The notes: generated by a model from the letters alone, not told the origin. 64,000 nucleotides of DNA from Luteolibacter algae (GCF_042683045.1 NZ_JBHUIT010000002.1:680545-744544), one strand, 5' to 3'. Counted from the first letter of the stretch, positions 45,352 through 55,277 are shown. Translations and numbers: made by a program.

Positions 45352-46425
45352 TCACATTCCAGCTTCCGCCAGGCGTTCCGCCATTTCTGATTTCATAAGC
45401 TCCGCCGTGAGCTCTCCCAGGTCGCCTTCCATGATGGCTGAGAGATTGTGCGAGGTGTAGCCAATACGATGATCGGTAACGCGGCTCTGAGGGAAGTTAT
45501 AGGTCCGGATCTTCTCCGAGCGATCCCCGGAACCGATCAAGGAACGACGGTTCTCGGAATACGCGGATTGCTGCTCCTGAAGCTTCCGCTCATAGAGACG
45601 TGAGCGCATGATCTGAAGAGCCATTTCCTTGTTTTTCGTCTGGGAACGGCCGTGCTCGCAGCGGACGTAAAGACCGGTGGGAAGGTGGAAAATCTGGACT
45701 GCGGAATCGGTGGTATTGACGTGCTGGCCACCTGCACCGCCAGAGCGGCAGACCTCGATGCGAAGGTCCGATTGCTTCATCTCGATATCGATCTCCTCCG
45801 CTTCGGGGAGGACTGCGACCGTGATGGTTGAGGTATGGATGCGGCCCTGGGTCTCTGTGGCCGGCACACGCTGCACGCGATGCACGCCTGACTCGTATTT
45901 CAGATGGCGGAAAACCTCATCACCTGTGACTTTCAGGATCACTTCCTTGAATCCGCCGACTTCGGATGGAGAGCTTTCGAGATGCTCGGTTTTCCAGCCT
46001 TTCGCATCTGCGTAGCGCTGATAGAGACGCAGCATTTCTCCGGCAAAAAGCGATGCTTCATCCCCGCCCGCACCGGCGCGGATTTCCACCAGGGCATCGC
46101 GATCTTCATTCGGATCGGCGGGAAGGAGCGCGTATTGCATGTCTTCCCGGAGTTTGATCAGAGATGTTTCGAGCTCGGGAATTTCCATCGCCGCCATTTC
46201 AGCCATTTCAGGATCATCGGATTTGGCGAGTTCCTGGTTTTCGAAAAGCTGGGTTTCGGTCGATTTCAATGTATCCCATAGCTCAAGCGTTTGCTGAAGC
46301 TTGCGGTGCTCGCGGAGGATTTCCGTAGCTCGTTTGGGATCGTTGAAAAGCTTGGGATCGCCCACAGCTTCCTCAAGTTCGGCGAAGCGGTCCTTACGTT
46401 TGGCGATGAGTTGCGTGTAGTCCAT
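45352..46425 (-). CDS. prfA: Peptide chain release factor 1
   Basis: 357 residues. The GGQ motif that triggers peptidyl-tRNA hydrolysis is at 232-234, and the stop-codon reading tripeptide is PAT (188-190), the RF1 type, so it reads UAA and UAG. This matters for the in-frame TAG at 55520: the cell has an intact UAG-decoding release factor. The gene converges with the toroid protein gene. Confidence 0.97.
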   Translation of the reverse strand: MDYTQLIAKRKDRFAELEEAVGDPKLFNDPKRATEILREHRKLQQTLELWDTLKSTETQLFENQELAKSDDPEMAEMAAMEIPELETSLIKLREDMQYALLPADPNEDRDALVEIRAGAGGDEASLFAGEMLRLYQRYADAKGWKTEHLESSPSEVGGFKEVILKVTGDEVFRHLKYESGVHRVQRVPATETQGRIHTSTITVAVLPEAEEIDIEMKQSDLRIEVCRSGGAGGQHVNTTDSAVQIFHLPTGLYVRCEHGRSQTKNKEMALQIMRSRLYERKLQEQQSAYSENRRSLIGSGDRSEKIRTYNFPQSRVTDHRIGYTSHNLSAIMEGDLGELTAELMKSEMAERLAEAGM

Positions 46426-46462
46426 GGGAGAAAATGCGGTCGGTGGGGATTTTGTGAAACGC

Positions 46463-47626
46463 TTATCTGGTGGCGATCAGTTGTGAGGTGAAGCCTTTCA
46501 GGTAGGAGGTCTCAGGAATGGTGATAAGCACCGGGTGGTCGGCCCGTTGATGGTGCTCGGCTACCAGGCGGAGTGACTTTTTGGCATCGACGGAAGCATC
46601 TGCGATATTACTCAGGAAAAGCTCCCTCGAAGCGTGATGCGAGCAACAGAATGTGGAGAGGAGTCCTCCTTTTTCCAGTAGCTTGAGTGCGCGCAGATGA
46701 ATTTCCTTATAGCCGCGCATCGCATCCATCAGAGTTTTCTTATTTTTTGTAAACGATGGTGGATCCAGGATGATAAGGTCGTATTCCGCTTTGGCGGTTT
46801 TGAGAAAATCGAAAACATTTGCTTCGATCACCTCGACCTCCAGGCCGTTGAGTTCCGCATTCCTGCGGGCGGATGTGCAGGCGGATGCTGAGATATCGAC
46901 AGCGGTGACTTTTGCAGCGCCCGCTTTCGCGCAGGCGAGGGCGAAGCCGCCCTGGTTTGTGAAGCAATCCAGAACGCGGAGTCCTTTGGACATTTTCGCG
47001 ACTTCTGTGTGGGCTTGCAGCTGATCGAGATACAAGCCGGTTTTCTGCCCATCGATCAGGTCGATCTCGTAGCTCAGGCCATTGGCCTCCACCGTGAATG
47101 CGCCGGGGTTACTGCCGTGAAGTAGTTCGATGGTTTGTTCCATTCCCTCCGCCTTGCGGGAAGGTGAATCATTGCGGAGTGTGATGGACTCTGGAGCGAG
47201 TAGCTCGATGAGTGCCTGGCAGATAAGGTCCTTACGCAAATCCATCGCAAGGGTGAGCGTCTGCACGGCAAGGTGGTCTCCGTAGCGATCCACAATCAGC
47301 CCCGGAATACCGTCCGATTCAGACCAGACGATGCGGCAAAGATTGATATCGAGTCCTTCGAAACTTTTGCGTAGCTCGATGGCTTGGCCGATACGGCGGA
47401 TGAAAAAATCCAGATTCAGGTCCTGGCGTCTGCGCGAGAAGCGGCGGGCCACGATTTGGGATTGTGGATTATAGATGGCCGTGCCGAGGGGGCGATCCCG
47501 GAAATCCTTGAGCGTGATGACATCTCCGGGCTCCGGATTGCCGAAGGATTTTTTTATTTCAGAGGCGTAGACCCATTCGTGGCCGTGGAAGATTCTGGCG
47601 CGAGGGGCGATGATAAGACCGGGCAT
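46463..47626 (-). CDS. rlmI: RlmI-like class I rRNA methyltransferase (PUA + MTase)
   Basis: 387 residues from the ATG at 47626; an earlier in-frame start at 47728 would overlap the neighbouring gene and add 34 unsupported residues. PUA domain at the N-terminus (GHEWVYASEIKKSFGNPEPGDVITL), then the SAM domain with VLDCFTNQGGFALACAKAGA and the catalytic region LIILDPPSFTKNKK. E. coli RlmI makes m5C1962 in 23S rRNA; the exact target here is by analogy. Confidence 0.88.
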   Translation of the reverse strand: MPGLIIAPRARIFHGHEWVYASEIKKSFGNPEPGDVITLKDFRDRPLGTAIYNPQSQIVARRFSRRRQDLNLDFFIRRIGQAIELRKSFEGLDINLCRIVWSESDGIPGLIVDRYGDHLAVQTLTLAMDLRKDLICQALIELLAPESITLRNDSPSRKAEGMEQTIELLHGSNPGAFTVEANGLSYEIDLIDGQKTGLYLDQLQAHTEVAKMSKGLRVLDCFTNQGGFALACAKAGAAKVTAVDISASACTSARRNAELNGLEVEVIEANVFDFLKTAKAEYDLIILDPPSFTKNKKTLMDAMRGYKEIHLRALKLLEKGGLLSTFCCSHHASRELFLSNIADASVDAKKSLRLVAEHHQRADHPVLITIPETSYLKGFTSQLIATR

Positions 47627-47681
47627 GTCGGGAACTTCAATTTTCGAAGTTGAAACTACAAGGAAGAAAGCGACTGCGGTC

Positions 47682-48491
47682 TCAAGGTTTTCTGAAAACG
47701 AGTAAATGCTGCCATGGTAGGGAATCAATGTTCTCGACGAACTCGAACCCCAGTGCCTGGAATTCCTTTCTGGCCTGTGCTTCCGTCATCTTGTGCAGGT
47801 GCTTGATGGGGACGGCCGGATCTTCCGCCCGGTATTCCAGAAGATATACTGTGCCGCCGCTTTTAAGCGCGGTATGGAGTGAAGCTAGCATTTCCGCAGG
47901 GTGGGAAAATTCGTGGTAGGAATCGACAAGTAGTGCTGCGTCCAGGGTCCCGGGAGGGAGCTTTATGGAATCTACGGCTCCCAAATGAGGCTCGACATTC
48001 GGGAGTGCCAGTCTGGCTGCCCCGGCGCTGAGGTGTGTAAGCATTTCCTGCTGGATGTCCACGGCGATCACTTTTCCCAAGGGGACTTTCGGCGCGATGC
48101 GGAAACTATAGTAACCGGAGCCCGCGCCGATATCCGCGATGACGGTTTCAGGAGAGAGGTCCAGAAGCGCGATGGCATTGGACGGAGCTTCTTCTTTCTC
48201 CCGCTCGCTGCGCTCAAGCCACCCGATTCCCGGATGACCCATCACCTGGGAAATTTCCCGGCCCATGAATATTTTCCCGATCCCGTCAGGAGAGGCTTCG
48301 GCAAAAGTGTATCCGGGAGACCCGTCTTGCTGGCGGGTTTCCTTAGCCACAGCCATGGCTTCCACCGGGCTTCCGGGGGCGGGCTGGTCTGCCGGCAGCT
48401 TCGAGCGGACCTCATTCCGCAGCAGGGTGAGCGGGATCAGAAAAATCGCGAGGAGAATGATCGGAACCAGTATGAGAAAACGTGACTTCAT
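47682..48491 (-). CDS. Secreted or membrane-anchored class I methyltransferase
   Basis: 269 residues with an N-terminal membrane anchor (FLILVPIILLAIFLIPLTLL), a short linker containing a PDGIGKIFMGREISQVMGHPGIGWLERSERE element, then a SAM-binding core (VIADIGAGSGYYSFRIAPKVPLGKVIAVD). The same architecture is common in Planctomycetes and Verrucomicrobia. The domain faces the periplasm if the anchor is an ordinary signal anchor, which is odd for a SAM enzyme. Substrate unknown. Confidence 0.8.
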   Translation of the reverse strand: MKSRFLILVPIILLAIFLIPLTLLRNEVRSKLPADQPAPGSPVEAMAVAKETRQQDGSPGYTFAEASPDGIGKIFMGREISQVMGHPGIGWLERSEREKEEAPSNAIALLDLSPETVIADIGAGSGYYSFRIAPKVPLGKVIAVDIQQEMLTHLSAGAARLALPNVEPHLGAVDSIKLPPGTLDAALLVDSYHEFSHPAEMLASLHTALKSGGTVYLLEYRAEDPAVPIKHLHKMTEAQARKEFQALGFEFVENIDSLPWQHLLVFRKP

Positions 48492-48661
48492 GGTGTGAAC
48501 TACCGCTCAATCTAAAGGGTATTGGGCGGTGCGGGAAGTTTGTTCGAGTGCGGCTTTGTTGTTTGCGGGAGGGAATTGGCCGAATTTCCGTAAGAGGTTG
48601 ACCGCATCAGAATAGGAGCATAGATTTCAAGTAATCGCCGTTGAACATCGGCATTCATTTC

Positions 48662-49192
48662 GTGTCTAACGATAGTCCAATAAAAGTAGGTAAATTTGAA
48701 GGCTTCAGCTGGATTCGCTGCGAGGGTAAAGGCTCCTTCCTGAACAGTCCGGCAATGAAGGAGTTCGGTGAATCGAGGATCAAAAGCGGTGAAAGCTGTC
48801 TGGTGATCGATCTTGAGGCGTGCACTGGCATGGACTCGACTTTCATGGGGACCATGGCTGGGCTGGCTACCAGAATCGCGGAGAAAAATGGTGCGTTGCA
48901 AGTGGCGAATGCCGGCGAGAAAAGCTGTCACTCGCTGGAGGATCTGGGACTGGATTTCCTGATGGAGATTAATCCCGGGAACTCGGTGTGGCATGATGTG
49001 GCGGAACAGGCACAGGATCTGCTGAAACCGAAAATAGCAGGTATGAAAGCAGGAACCGTTTTACACACCCGCCACGTGCTGGAGGCTCATGAAATCCTGG
49101 CTGATGCCAATGATGGCAATAAGAAGAAATTCTCCGCGGTGGTAAAGATGCTGGGTGACGAGCTGGAGGAAAAATCCGGGAAGGCCCGCTGA
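48662..49192 (+). CDS. STAS-domain protein (anti-sigma-factor antagonist-like)
   Basis: About 176 residues from the GTG at 48662; a TTG at 48641 in the same frame is an alternative. STAS fold: FEGFSWIRCEGKGSFLNSPAMKEFG, LVIDLEACTGMDSTFMGTMAGLA with the serine/threonine region that is normally phosphorylated (D-S-T in GMDSTFMG), and a C-terminal helical extension of about 70 residues. It is followed 8 bases later by a SpoIIE-type phosphatase, so the pair looks like half of an RsbU-RsbV partner switch. No anti-sigma kinase is nearby. Confidence 0.85.
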   Translation: MSNDSPIKVGKFEGFSWIRCEGKGSFLNSPAMKEFGESRIKSGESCLVIDLEACTGMDSTFMGTMAGLATRIAEKNGALQVANAGEKSCHSLEDLGLDFLMEINPGNSVWHDVAEQAQDLLKPKIAGMKAGTVLHTRHVLEAHEILADANDGNKKKFSAVVKMLGDELEEKSGKAR

Positions 49193-49200
49193 GATTGATC

Positions 49201-50643
49201 ATGGATGAATCCACTCTGTGGTTGATAGGCGCGTCTACTCTGATGGCGGCCGTTCTGTTGAAAGCTCTTCTCCGGCAGCGCAGAAAGGCAAAACGTATCC
49301 GCCATGAGTTCCTTCAAATGGAACACGAGGAGGAAAGGATGTTTACCTTTCTTCACGATCTGGGATCGGCGATCGGGAGCGAGCCCACAGACGGTGCGCT
49401 TTCACGCATGATTGTGGAGGGAGTGCTGAAGGTGGTGGGCGCACGCGGTGGTGCGGTTTACTATTTCTCCTCGGATAGCGAGCAACTCATTCCTGCATAC
49501 GTTTCCGATGAATGCCCGCCTTTGATTGGTGTGCCGGACGAGGTTTGGGAGAAAGCGGAAACGGATCCCCGTGCTTTGGATAGTCATCAACGGCTGGCCA
49601 GGGTGGCCGCGAATGAGGGGCTGATCGGATTTGGAGCAGCCATGGCGGAGGCACTGCATGTGGAAAATCTGTCCGAGCACCCGAAGTTCCACGGTCATGA
49701 TAGCGAATATACCGATCAGGTTTCAGCGATGCTCTCGCCACTGCGGTATGCGGGAAAGAACCTCGGGGTCCTGGTGGTGACGCGAAAGCATGAGGACGGG
49801 AGATTTTCCAAGAATGACTTTGCGGTATTCCGTTCTGTCGCCGAGCAGTCGGCCTTTGCGATAGGTAACGCCAGGGTGCATCGCGACGCGAATGAGAAGA
49901 AAGCGATCGAGGGGGAGCTGAGAAATGCGCGGGAGGTTCAGCGGGTTCTCCTGCCTCAAGAGGATCCGGTCGTGCGTGGCTTCCGGGTGAATGGGACGAA
50001 CCTACCGGCAAAAATCATTAGCGGGGATTACTACGATTATATTGAGCTGGGCGAGGGCAAGCTTGGCGTGGTTGTCGCGGATGTATCTGGAAAGGGAGTT
50101 CCTGCGGGGCTCTTGATGGCCATGTGCCGCAGTTTGTTAAGGGCGGTCTCCCTTACGAATGCCTCGCCTTCCATGGTGCTGGCAGCGGTGAATCGTTTCC
50201 TTTTTCCGGATATCCGGGAGGATATGTTCATCAGCCTGATCTATGGAGTGCTCGATCCCGAAACCGGGACGTTGACCTTCGCCAGAGCAGGGCATGATCC
50301 GGCGTTGGTCTTCAGAAAAGCCAGCAATGAAGTGGAGGTTCTGCGCCCAAAAGGCCTGGCTCTCGGCATAGACGGAGGTGATGTTTTCGAGCGCGTGATG
50401 CGTGACGAAACCGTGAAGCTGGAATCGGGCGATTGCGTGCTGTTTTTTACCGATGGGGTCAAAGAAGCAATAAATCAGAATGATGAGGAATTCGGCATGG
50501 AGCGGTTGGCAGAAGTGTTCCGCGGGATCGCGGCACTTGGGGCGGAAGCTGTGGTTGCCCGGATATTGGAGGCGGTGAACGACTTTACCGGAGAAGGTCC
50601 CCAGATGGATGATGTAACGATCGTGGCCATCGAAAAGCGATAG
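49201..50643 (+). CDS. PP2C/SpoIIE-type serine phosphatase with GAF domain (RsbU-like)
   Basis: 482 residues: one N-terminal membrane helix (LWLIGASTLMAAVLLKALL), a GAF domain (about 60-225), a short coiled-coil linker (KAIEGELRNAREVQRVLLPQE) and the SpoIIE phosphatase domain with metal aspartates in SGDYYDYIEL, VVVADVSGKGVPAGLLMA and the terminal DDVTIV. It should dephosphorylate the adjacent STAS protein in response to a GAF ligand. Starts at the ATG at 49201. Confidence 0.92.
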   Translation: MDESTLWLIGASTLMAAVLLKALLRQRRKAKRIRHEFLQMEHEEERMFTFLHDLGSAIGSEPTDGALSRMIVEGVLKVVGARGGAVYYFSSDSEQLIPAYVSDECPPLIGVPDEVWEKAETDPRALDSHQRLARVAANEGLIGFGAAMAEALHVENLSEHPKFHGHDSEYTDQVSAMLSPLRYAGKNLGVLVVTRKHEDGRFSKNDFAVFRSVAEQSAFAIGNARVHRDANEKKAIEGELRNAREVQRVLLPQEDPVVRGFRVNGTNLPAKIISGDYYDYIELGEGKLGVVVADVSGKGVPAGLLMAMCRSLLRAVSLTNASPSMVLAAVNRFLFPDIREDMFISLIYGVLDPETGTLTFARAGHDPALVFRKASNEVEVLRPKGLALGIDGGDVFERVMRDETVKLESGDCVLFFTDGVKEAINQNDEEFGMERLAEVFRGIAALGAEAVVARILEAVNDFTGEGPQMDDVTIVAIEKR

Positions 50644-50666
50644 TAGCGCAATTTTAAATAAAGAAT

Positions 50667-51194
50667 ATGGATGTGGAAACAACGATGGGAGAGGTGATGG
50701 CAGCAATGCCGGGAGCACGGCGGGCCTTGTTTGCGAAGTATCATTTAGGTGGCTGCCAGAGCTGTGCCTTCGATGATGGGGAAAGCCTGGCAAAACTGTG
50801 TGAGCGGGCTGAACTAGACGCTCCAGAGGTATTGGCCCATCTTCTGGCCAGCCATGAACATGATCTGACCATGCTGATGGAGCCGGAGGCGGTGAAGGCG
50901 CGGATCGATGGCGGTGAAGAAATCCATTGGGTGGATATCCGCACGCGGGAGGAGTTCGAAGCGGTAAGAATTCCCGGAGCGGAATTCTTCAATCCCGCAC
51001 TTCAGGATAAAATTTTCACAGCGAAGCCGGGTGGCCTGGTTGTGCTATATGATCATACCGGGAAATACGTGCTCGATCAGGTCGCATGGTTTCGCGGGCA
51101 CAAGATCGCCAATGCCTTTGGACTCACCGGTGGGATTGATGCCTGGAGCCAAAAAGTGGATCCAAAGATCATGCGCTACCGCGTGGAGGTCTAA
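50667..51194 (+). CDS. Rhodanese-like protein lacking the catalytic cysteine
   Basis: 175 residues. The N-terminal 70 residues resemble the DUF1858-type fold (TMGEVMAAMPGARRALFAKYHLGGCQSC) with a CxxC pair (GGCQSC). The C-terminal rhodanese domain keeps VDIRTREEFEAVRIPGA and GLTGGIDAW, but the active loop, normally C-x2-G-x-R, reads DHTGKY, so the sulfur-carrying cysteine is replaced by aspartate. Sulfurtransferase activity is therefore unlikely; a binding role with the CxxC is possible. Confidence 0.82.
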   Translation: MDVETTMGEVMAAMPGARRALFAKYHLGGCQSCAFDDGESLAKLCERAELDAPEVLAHLLASHEHDLTMLMEPEAVKARIDGGEEIHWVDIRTREEFEAVRIPGAEFFNPALQDKIFTAKPGGLVVLYDHTGKYVLDQVAWFRGHKIANAFGLTGGIDAWSQKVDPKIMRYRVEV

Positions 51195-51218
51195 CCGAGG
51201 CTGAAGCGCATCATCCGA

Positions 51219-52856
51219 CTATATCGGAGCAAATGGCTGCTCTGAAATGATCCAATCCTCGTTTTTCTCGGAGAAAGTCTTCATCGCCCAGTCACTTGGA
51301 AATAGCGCCACCAGCCAATTGTTCGAGTCTCTTGCAAGCGCAGTCCCAAGGGAGAGGGCGGGGCGTGCATCGGGTGCTTGCGGGTCACCTTCCTTGGGTT
51401 TCAGCCAGCGGGCGATCGACCAATCCGCGGATTCGATACGGGTCTCCGCCGCATATTCTCCCTGGAGGCGATGCTGGAGGACCTCGAACTGAAGCGGGCC
51501 AACGGCGCCGAGCAGGACGCTGGAGGAGGGGCCGCTGGAATCAAGAAGTTGAAACTCGGAAGCCACGCCTTCCTTCAGAAGCTGCTGGAGACCATCCCGG
51601 AAACGTTTGTATTTCGCCGTGCTTTTGTTGGTGAGATAAGAGAAACATTCCGGCGGGAAGCGGGGGATCTCATCGAATTTTACTTCCGGAGACGAAGCCA
51701 GGGTATCGCCGATCAGTAGATCGTAATTTCCGACGAGCCCGACAACGTCTCCCGCAAAGGCGTCGTCCACGGTCTCCCGGTCACGGGCAAAAAGCCGCTG
51801 TGAGTTTGCCAGGCGGACATTGTCACCGGTGCGGGTGTTGAAGACATTCATATCCCGCTCGAACTGACCCGAGACAATGCGGATGAAAGCGATCCGATCG
51901 CGGTGCTTCGGGTTCATGTTTGCCTGGATTTTGAACACGAACGCGGAGAATTCCTTGGAAGCCGGGTGGACCGGATGCTGCTCGCTCTCGCGTGGAATCG
52001 GTGGTGGGGAAAGCTCTAGAAACCGATCCAGAAGCAACTGCACGCCGAAGTTGTTCGCCGCGGATCCAAAGAAAACCGGAGTCAGTCTTCCAGCCAGCAC
52101 CTCTTCCACATCGAAATCGGCACCCGCGCCTTCGAGTAGCTCCAGCTCATCGCAGACCTGGCTGTAGGTGATTTCATCGACGGTGTTTTTAACGCTTTCA
52201 TCCTCAATACCGGAGACGTTCACCGGGGCGCGGAATGAGCCGTGGACAGTCCTTTCGAAAAGATGAACTTTCTTGTTTTCTCTGTCGTAAACGCCTTTGA
52301 AGCGGGGCCCGTCGCCCAGTGGCCAATTGACCGGAAATGCGGCGATTCCGAGCACGGACTCCAATTCGTCCAAGAGATCAAGCGTAGGCCGTGCGGGCCG
52401 ATCCAGCTTGTTCATGAACGTGAAAATCGGCACTCCGCGGCGGCGGCAGACCTCGAAAAGCTTCCGGGTTTGGGCCTCGATGCCCTTACCGGCATCCACG
52501 ACCATGACTGCCGCGTCCACGGCAGTGAGCACCCGGTAAGTATCTTCCGAGAAGTCTTTGTGCCCCGGGGTATCGAGAATGTTGACCACGCAGTCCTTGT
52601 ATTCGAACTGAAGGACGGTGGAGGAAACGGAGATTCCACGCTGCTTTTCCAGTTCCATCCAGTCGGAAGTGGTGGAACGTTGGTTTTTTCTAGCAGTTAC
52701 CGATCCCGCCAGGTTCAGTGCGCCACCATAGAGGAGGAATTTTTCCGTGAGGGTCGTCTTTCCGGCATCCGGGTGGGAAATAATCGCGAATGAGCGGCGG
52801 CGGGACACTTCCTTTTGAAGTGCGGGTGAAGGAGTAGCGTATGCGGAAAGGGACAT
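51219..52856 (-). CDS. prfC: Peptide chain release factor 3
   Basis: 545 residues from the ATG at 52856; a longer frame to 53024 adds 56 residues with no family match. Translational GTPase with P-loop HPDAGKTTLTE, G3 DTPGHKDF and G4 NKLD, domains II and III as in RF3. It recycles RF1 and RF2 from the ribosome after peptide release; prfA is also in this window. Its 5' end is about 180 bases from the divergent HD-domain gene. Confidence 0.95.
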   Translation of the reverse strand: MSLSAYATPSPALQKEVSRRRSFAIISHPDAGKTTLTEKFLLYGGALNLAGSVTARKNQRSTTSDWMELEKQRGISVSSTVLQFEYKDCVVNILDTPGHKDFSEDTYRVLTAVDAAVMVVDAGKGIEAQTRKLFEVCRRRGVPIFTFMNKLDRPARPTLDLLDELESVLGIAAFPVNWPLGDGPRFKGVYDRENKKVHLFERTVHGSFRAPVNVSGIEDESVKNTVDEITYSQVCDELELLEGAGADFDVEEVLAGRLTPVFFGSAANNFGVQLLLDRFLELSPPPIPRESEQHPVHPASKEFSAFVFKIQANMNPKHRDRIAFIRIVSGQFERDMNVFNTRTGDNVRLANSQRLFARDRETVDDAFAGDVVGLVGNYDLLIGDTLASSPEVKFDEIPRFPPECFSYLTNKSTAKYKRFRDGLQQLLKEGVASEFQLLDSSGPSSSVLLGAVGPLQFEVLQHRLQGEYAAETRIESADWSIARWLKPKEGDPQAPDARPALSLGTALARDSNNWLVALFPSDWAMKTFSEKNEDWIISEQPFAPI

Positions 52857-53035
52857 GGACTGGCGCGATGGAATAAGCGTTATGCCTGGAAAGGTCAACC
52901 TCGGGCGATTTCGCACGTTTTCCCGGTCCCGTGGAGCTCTAAAATGCGCATTGCCATTGGGGGTTGCGGGCGCTAGGTTCTCCGCCCGCCACGGGGTGCC
53001 AACGGGCTCCGGGTGTAATAACAAAAATCTATATT

Positions 53036-54697
53036 TTGGGATTTCTTGATAGCATCAAGCGCTGGCGTCTGGCCAAACGGGGTTTTTCCGCAGGGAGAAA
53101 ACGAAGGGTTCATGGCGATAGCGCAGCTGTGCAGGCATTGGAAGATAGCGATTTCGTAAAACTTGCCCTGTATATTGCATTTGCGGTCACTTCCGCGGTT
53201 TTGGTCCTGAAAGCGTCTCCGGGAGCGACCTTTGCCTCGGATCCTTTCAAGGGCATGCTTTATGGCTTCGCGTTGGCGCTGACGGCGCTGGCGATGTTCC
53301 ATGTGGGGCATCAGCAGGCATGCCGGAGAAATAGCCGGGTAGTGCTGGTTTTGGGAGGCTTGATCGGCCACTTGCTTGTTGTCCGGCTGGTCATGATTCT
53401 TGCTGATGCGGGAACGATCAAGGAAACCTACCGTTACCTGTTCGTGCCTTTTGCGCTGGCGCCGATGCTGATGGGAATTCTTCTGGGAAGGACCGTAGGG
53501 GCGTTCGCCGCTGTCTACGTTAGTCTTATCGGCAGCCTTCTGGTTCCCTCGGGAGATGTGATGAATTATCTGATCGTCAGTCTCGTGGCCGGAATGACTG
53601 CTGTGCTGTGCACCGATAGAGTGCGGAAGCGTATACAGCTTTTCCGATCCGGAATTTACGTGGGGCTGGTGATGGTTTTGCTCGCGCTTGTTCTGGGCAA
53701 ACTTGATGCGCTTGCCGTTTTCGGGCCGGAATCGATCAACAAACTACAGGTTCTCGGCGCTGGCAGCGGGATTGCTTTTGCCACCGCCTTAGCCACGGCA
53801 ATGTTGATCAGCGGATTTCTCCCGATGTTTGAGGGGATGTTCCACCTGACGACCGATATCAGCTGGCTGGAGCTCAGCGATCTGAATCACAAACTGCTCA
53901 AACAAATGCAGCTGGAAGCACCGGGAACGTTCCACCACAGCCTGGTGGTTGCGGCTCTTTCCGAGGCTGCTGCGGAAAAAATCGGAGCAAACGCGCCGAT
54001 GTGTCGGGTTTGCGCTTATTTCCACGATGTAGGGAAACTGAAAAAGCCCGGATATTTCATCGAAAACCAGCATGACGAGGGTGAAAACCCTCACGACGCT
54101 TTGACTCCCACGATGAGCGCCCTGATCATCACCGCGCACGTAAAGGACGGGATTGATCTGGCAGTGAAGCACAAGCTGAATCCACGGATTATCGAGGTAA
54201 TTCAAGAGCATCACGGTGATTCTCTGGTTTACTTTTTCTATCGCAAAGCGCAGGAACAGAAAAAAGCGGAGATGGAAAAGGTCGACCGCCGCCTGGAAAA
54301 TCCGGAAGATCTACCGAAGGTGGAAGAAAAGAATTTCCGTTATCCCGGCCCGCGGCCGAGCACACGCGAGAGTGGGATCATCTGCCTGGCGGACACCATC
54401 GAAAGTGCCTCACGGACTTTGCGTAAGCCGACTCCTGCGAAGATCCGTGCACTTGTCGAAGAACTCGTCCGGGCGAAGATCAATGACGGCCAGCTTGATG
54501 ATTGTCCGCTTACGCTCGGTGAGCTGGCACAGGTGAAAGAGAGTTTCTCGAAAACTTTGCGCAGCATGCTCCATAGCCGTATCGACTATCAGAAACCTCC
54601 GGAGGATAAAAACGGCTCCAAGCGGTCCTCTGGTCCCAACCGGGAGTCCCGCGTGGACGGTGGCAGATTGACGACTGTGCGGGAGCGTAGCAATTGA
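53036..54697 (+). CDS. 7TM HD-domain phosphohydrolase (PgpH-like, without the extracellular domain)
   Basis: About 553 residues from the TTG at 53036; a TTG at 52964 is an alternative and no SD sequence is clear for either. Roughly seven membrane helices (about 35-280) are followed by an HD domain with TFHHSLVV and YFHDVGKLKKPGYF and EHHGDSLVYFFY. The fold matches the 7TM-HD family, including c-di-AMP hydrolase PgpH, but the usual long extracellular segment before the helices is missing. It precedes ybeY, the same neighbour as in many genomes. Confidence 0.85.
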   Translation: MGFLDSIKRWRLAKRGFSAGRKRRVHGDSAAVQALEDSDFVKLALYIAFAVTSAVLVLKASPGATFASDPFKGMLYGFALALTALAMFHVGHQQACRRNSRVVLVLGGLIGHLLVVRLVMILADAGTIKETYRYLFVPFALAPMLMGILLGRTVGAFAAVYVSLIGSLLVPSGDVMNYLIVSLVAGMTAVLCTDRVRKRIQLFRSGIYVGLVMVLLALVLGKLDALAVFGPESINKLQVLGAGSGIAFATALATAMLISGFLPMFEGMFHLTTDISWLELSDLNHKLLKQMQLEAPGTFHHSLVVAALSEAAAEKIGANAPMCRVCAYFHDVGKLKKPGYFIENQHDEGENPHDALTPTMSALIITAHVKDGIDLAVKHKLNPRIIEVIQEHHGDSLVYFFYRKAQEQKKAEMEKVDRRLENPEDLPKVEEKNFRYPGPRPSTRESGIICLADTIESASRTLRKPTPAKIRALVEELVRAKINDGQLDDCPLTLGELAQVKESFSKTLRSMLHSRIDYQKPPEDKNGSKRSSGPNRESRVDGGRLTTVRERSN

Positions 54698-54728
54698 TCC
54701 ATTTCTATAAAATTGAGGATTCAGTCAC

Positions 54729-55193
54729 ATGTCTTTGGAAATTATCATTGGAAATCATCAAAGTGCGGTCGAAGTCCCATTGTCCTGGCTCACTGCTCTG
54801 GAAGACATTGGTGACGAAGCCGCCGGTCTAGCACTTGAAGTAGCCGCGCTCGAGGACAGCCCGCTCGCTCATCTGGCGACTTTGGAGGTCGCTCTCGTGG
54901 ATGACGAAACCAGCGCCCGGGTTCACATGGACTTCATGGAGATACCCGGCGCTACGGATGTGATCACCTTCCATCATGGCGAAATCGTCATCGGCACAGA
55001 AGTCGCGCAGCGACAGGCGAAAGAATACGGCGAGCCCTACGGGCGTGAGATCCTCCGCTACTTTATCCACGGTTTGCTGCATCTCGCCGGTCATGAAGAC
55101 GCGGATCCCGGAGAGCGAAAAACAATGGAAGCCGCACAGGAGAAAATCGTCGCACATTTCTGGACGAAATGTCTCTCAAGCAAGCTGGTTTGA
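54729..55193 (+). CDS. ybeY: Endoribonuclease YbeY
   Basis: 154 residues with the YbeY zinc motif HGLLHLAGHEDAD (114-126). The first two histidines (114, 118) are standard; the third ligand position (124) is aspartate, and H122 stands where tyrosine is common. Such Asp variants occur in some phyla, so it is probably functional. YbeY acts in 16S rRNA 3' maturation and ribosome quality control. Genes to the right differ in style, so this marks the end of the core region. Confidence 0.9.
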   Translation: MSLEIIIGNHQSAVEVPLSWLTALEDIGDEAAGLALEVAALEDSPLAHLATLEVALVDDETSARVHMDFMEIPGATDVITFHHGEIVIGTEVAQRQAKEYGEPYGREILRYFIHGLLHLAGHEDADPGERKTMEAAQEKIVAHFWTKCLSSKLV

Positions 55194-55271
55194 GTGGTTC
55201 CGGGTTTATGATCGTGGGGCTGCTAGATTATATTGGGCTTTGATGTCTTTTTCTGTGCGTGGCCGATTTTC

Positions 55272-55277
55272 TATAAT
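55272..55277 (+). promoter_or_regulatory. Possible -10 box of the adhesin/toxin locus
   Basis: A perfect TATAAT in an AT-rich stretch 107 bases upstream of the ATG at 55385. The -35 region 17-18 bases earlier is only T-rich (TTTTCT or TTTTTC), so this is a weak call. It would give a leader of roughly 100 bases. Confidence 0.3.
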
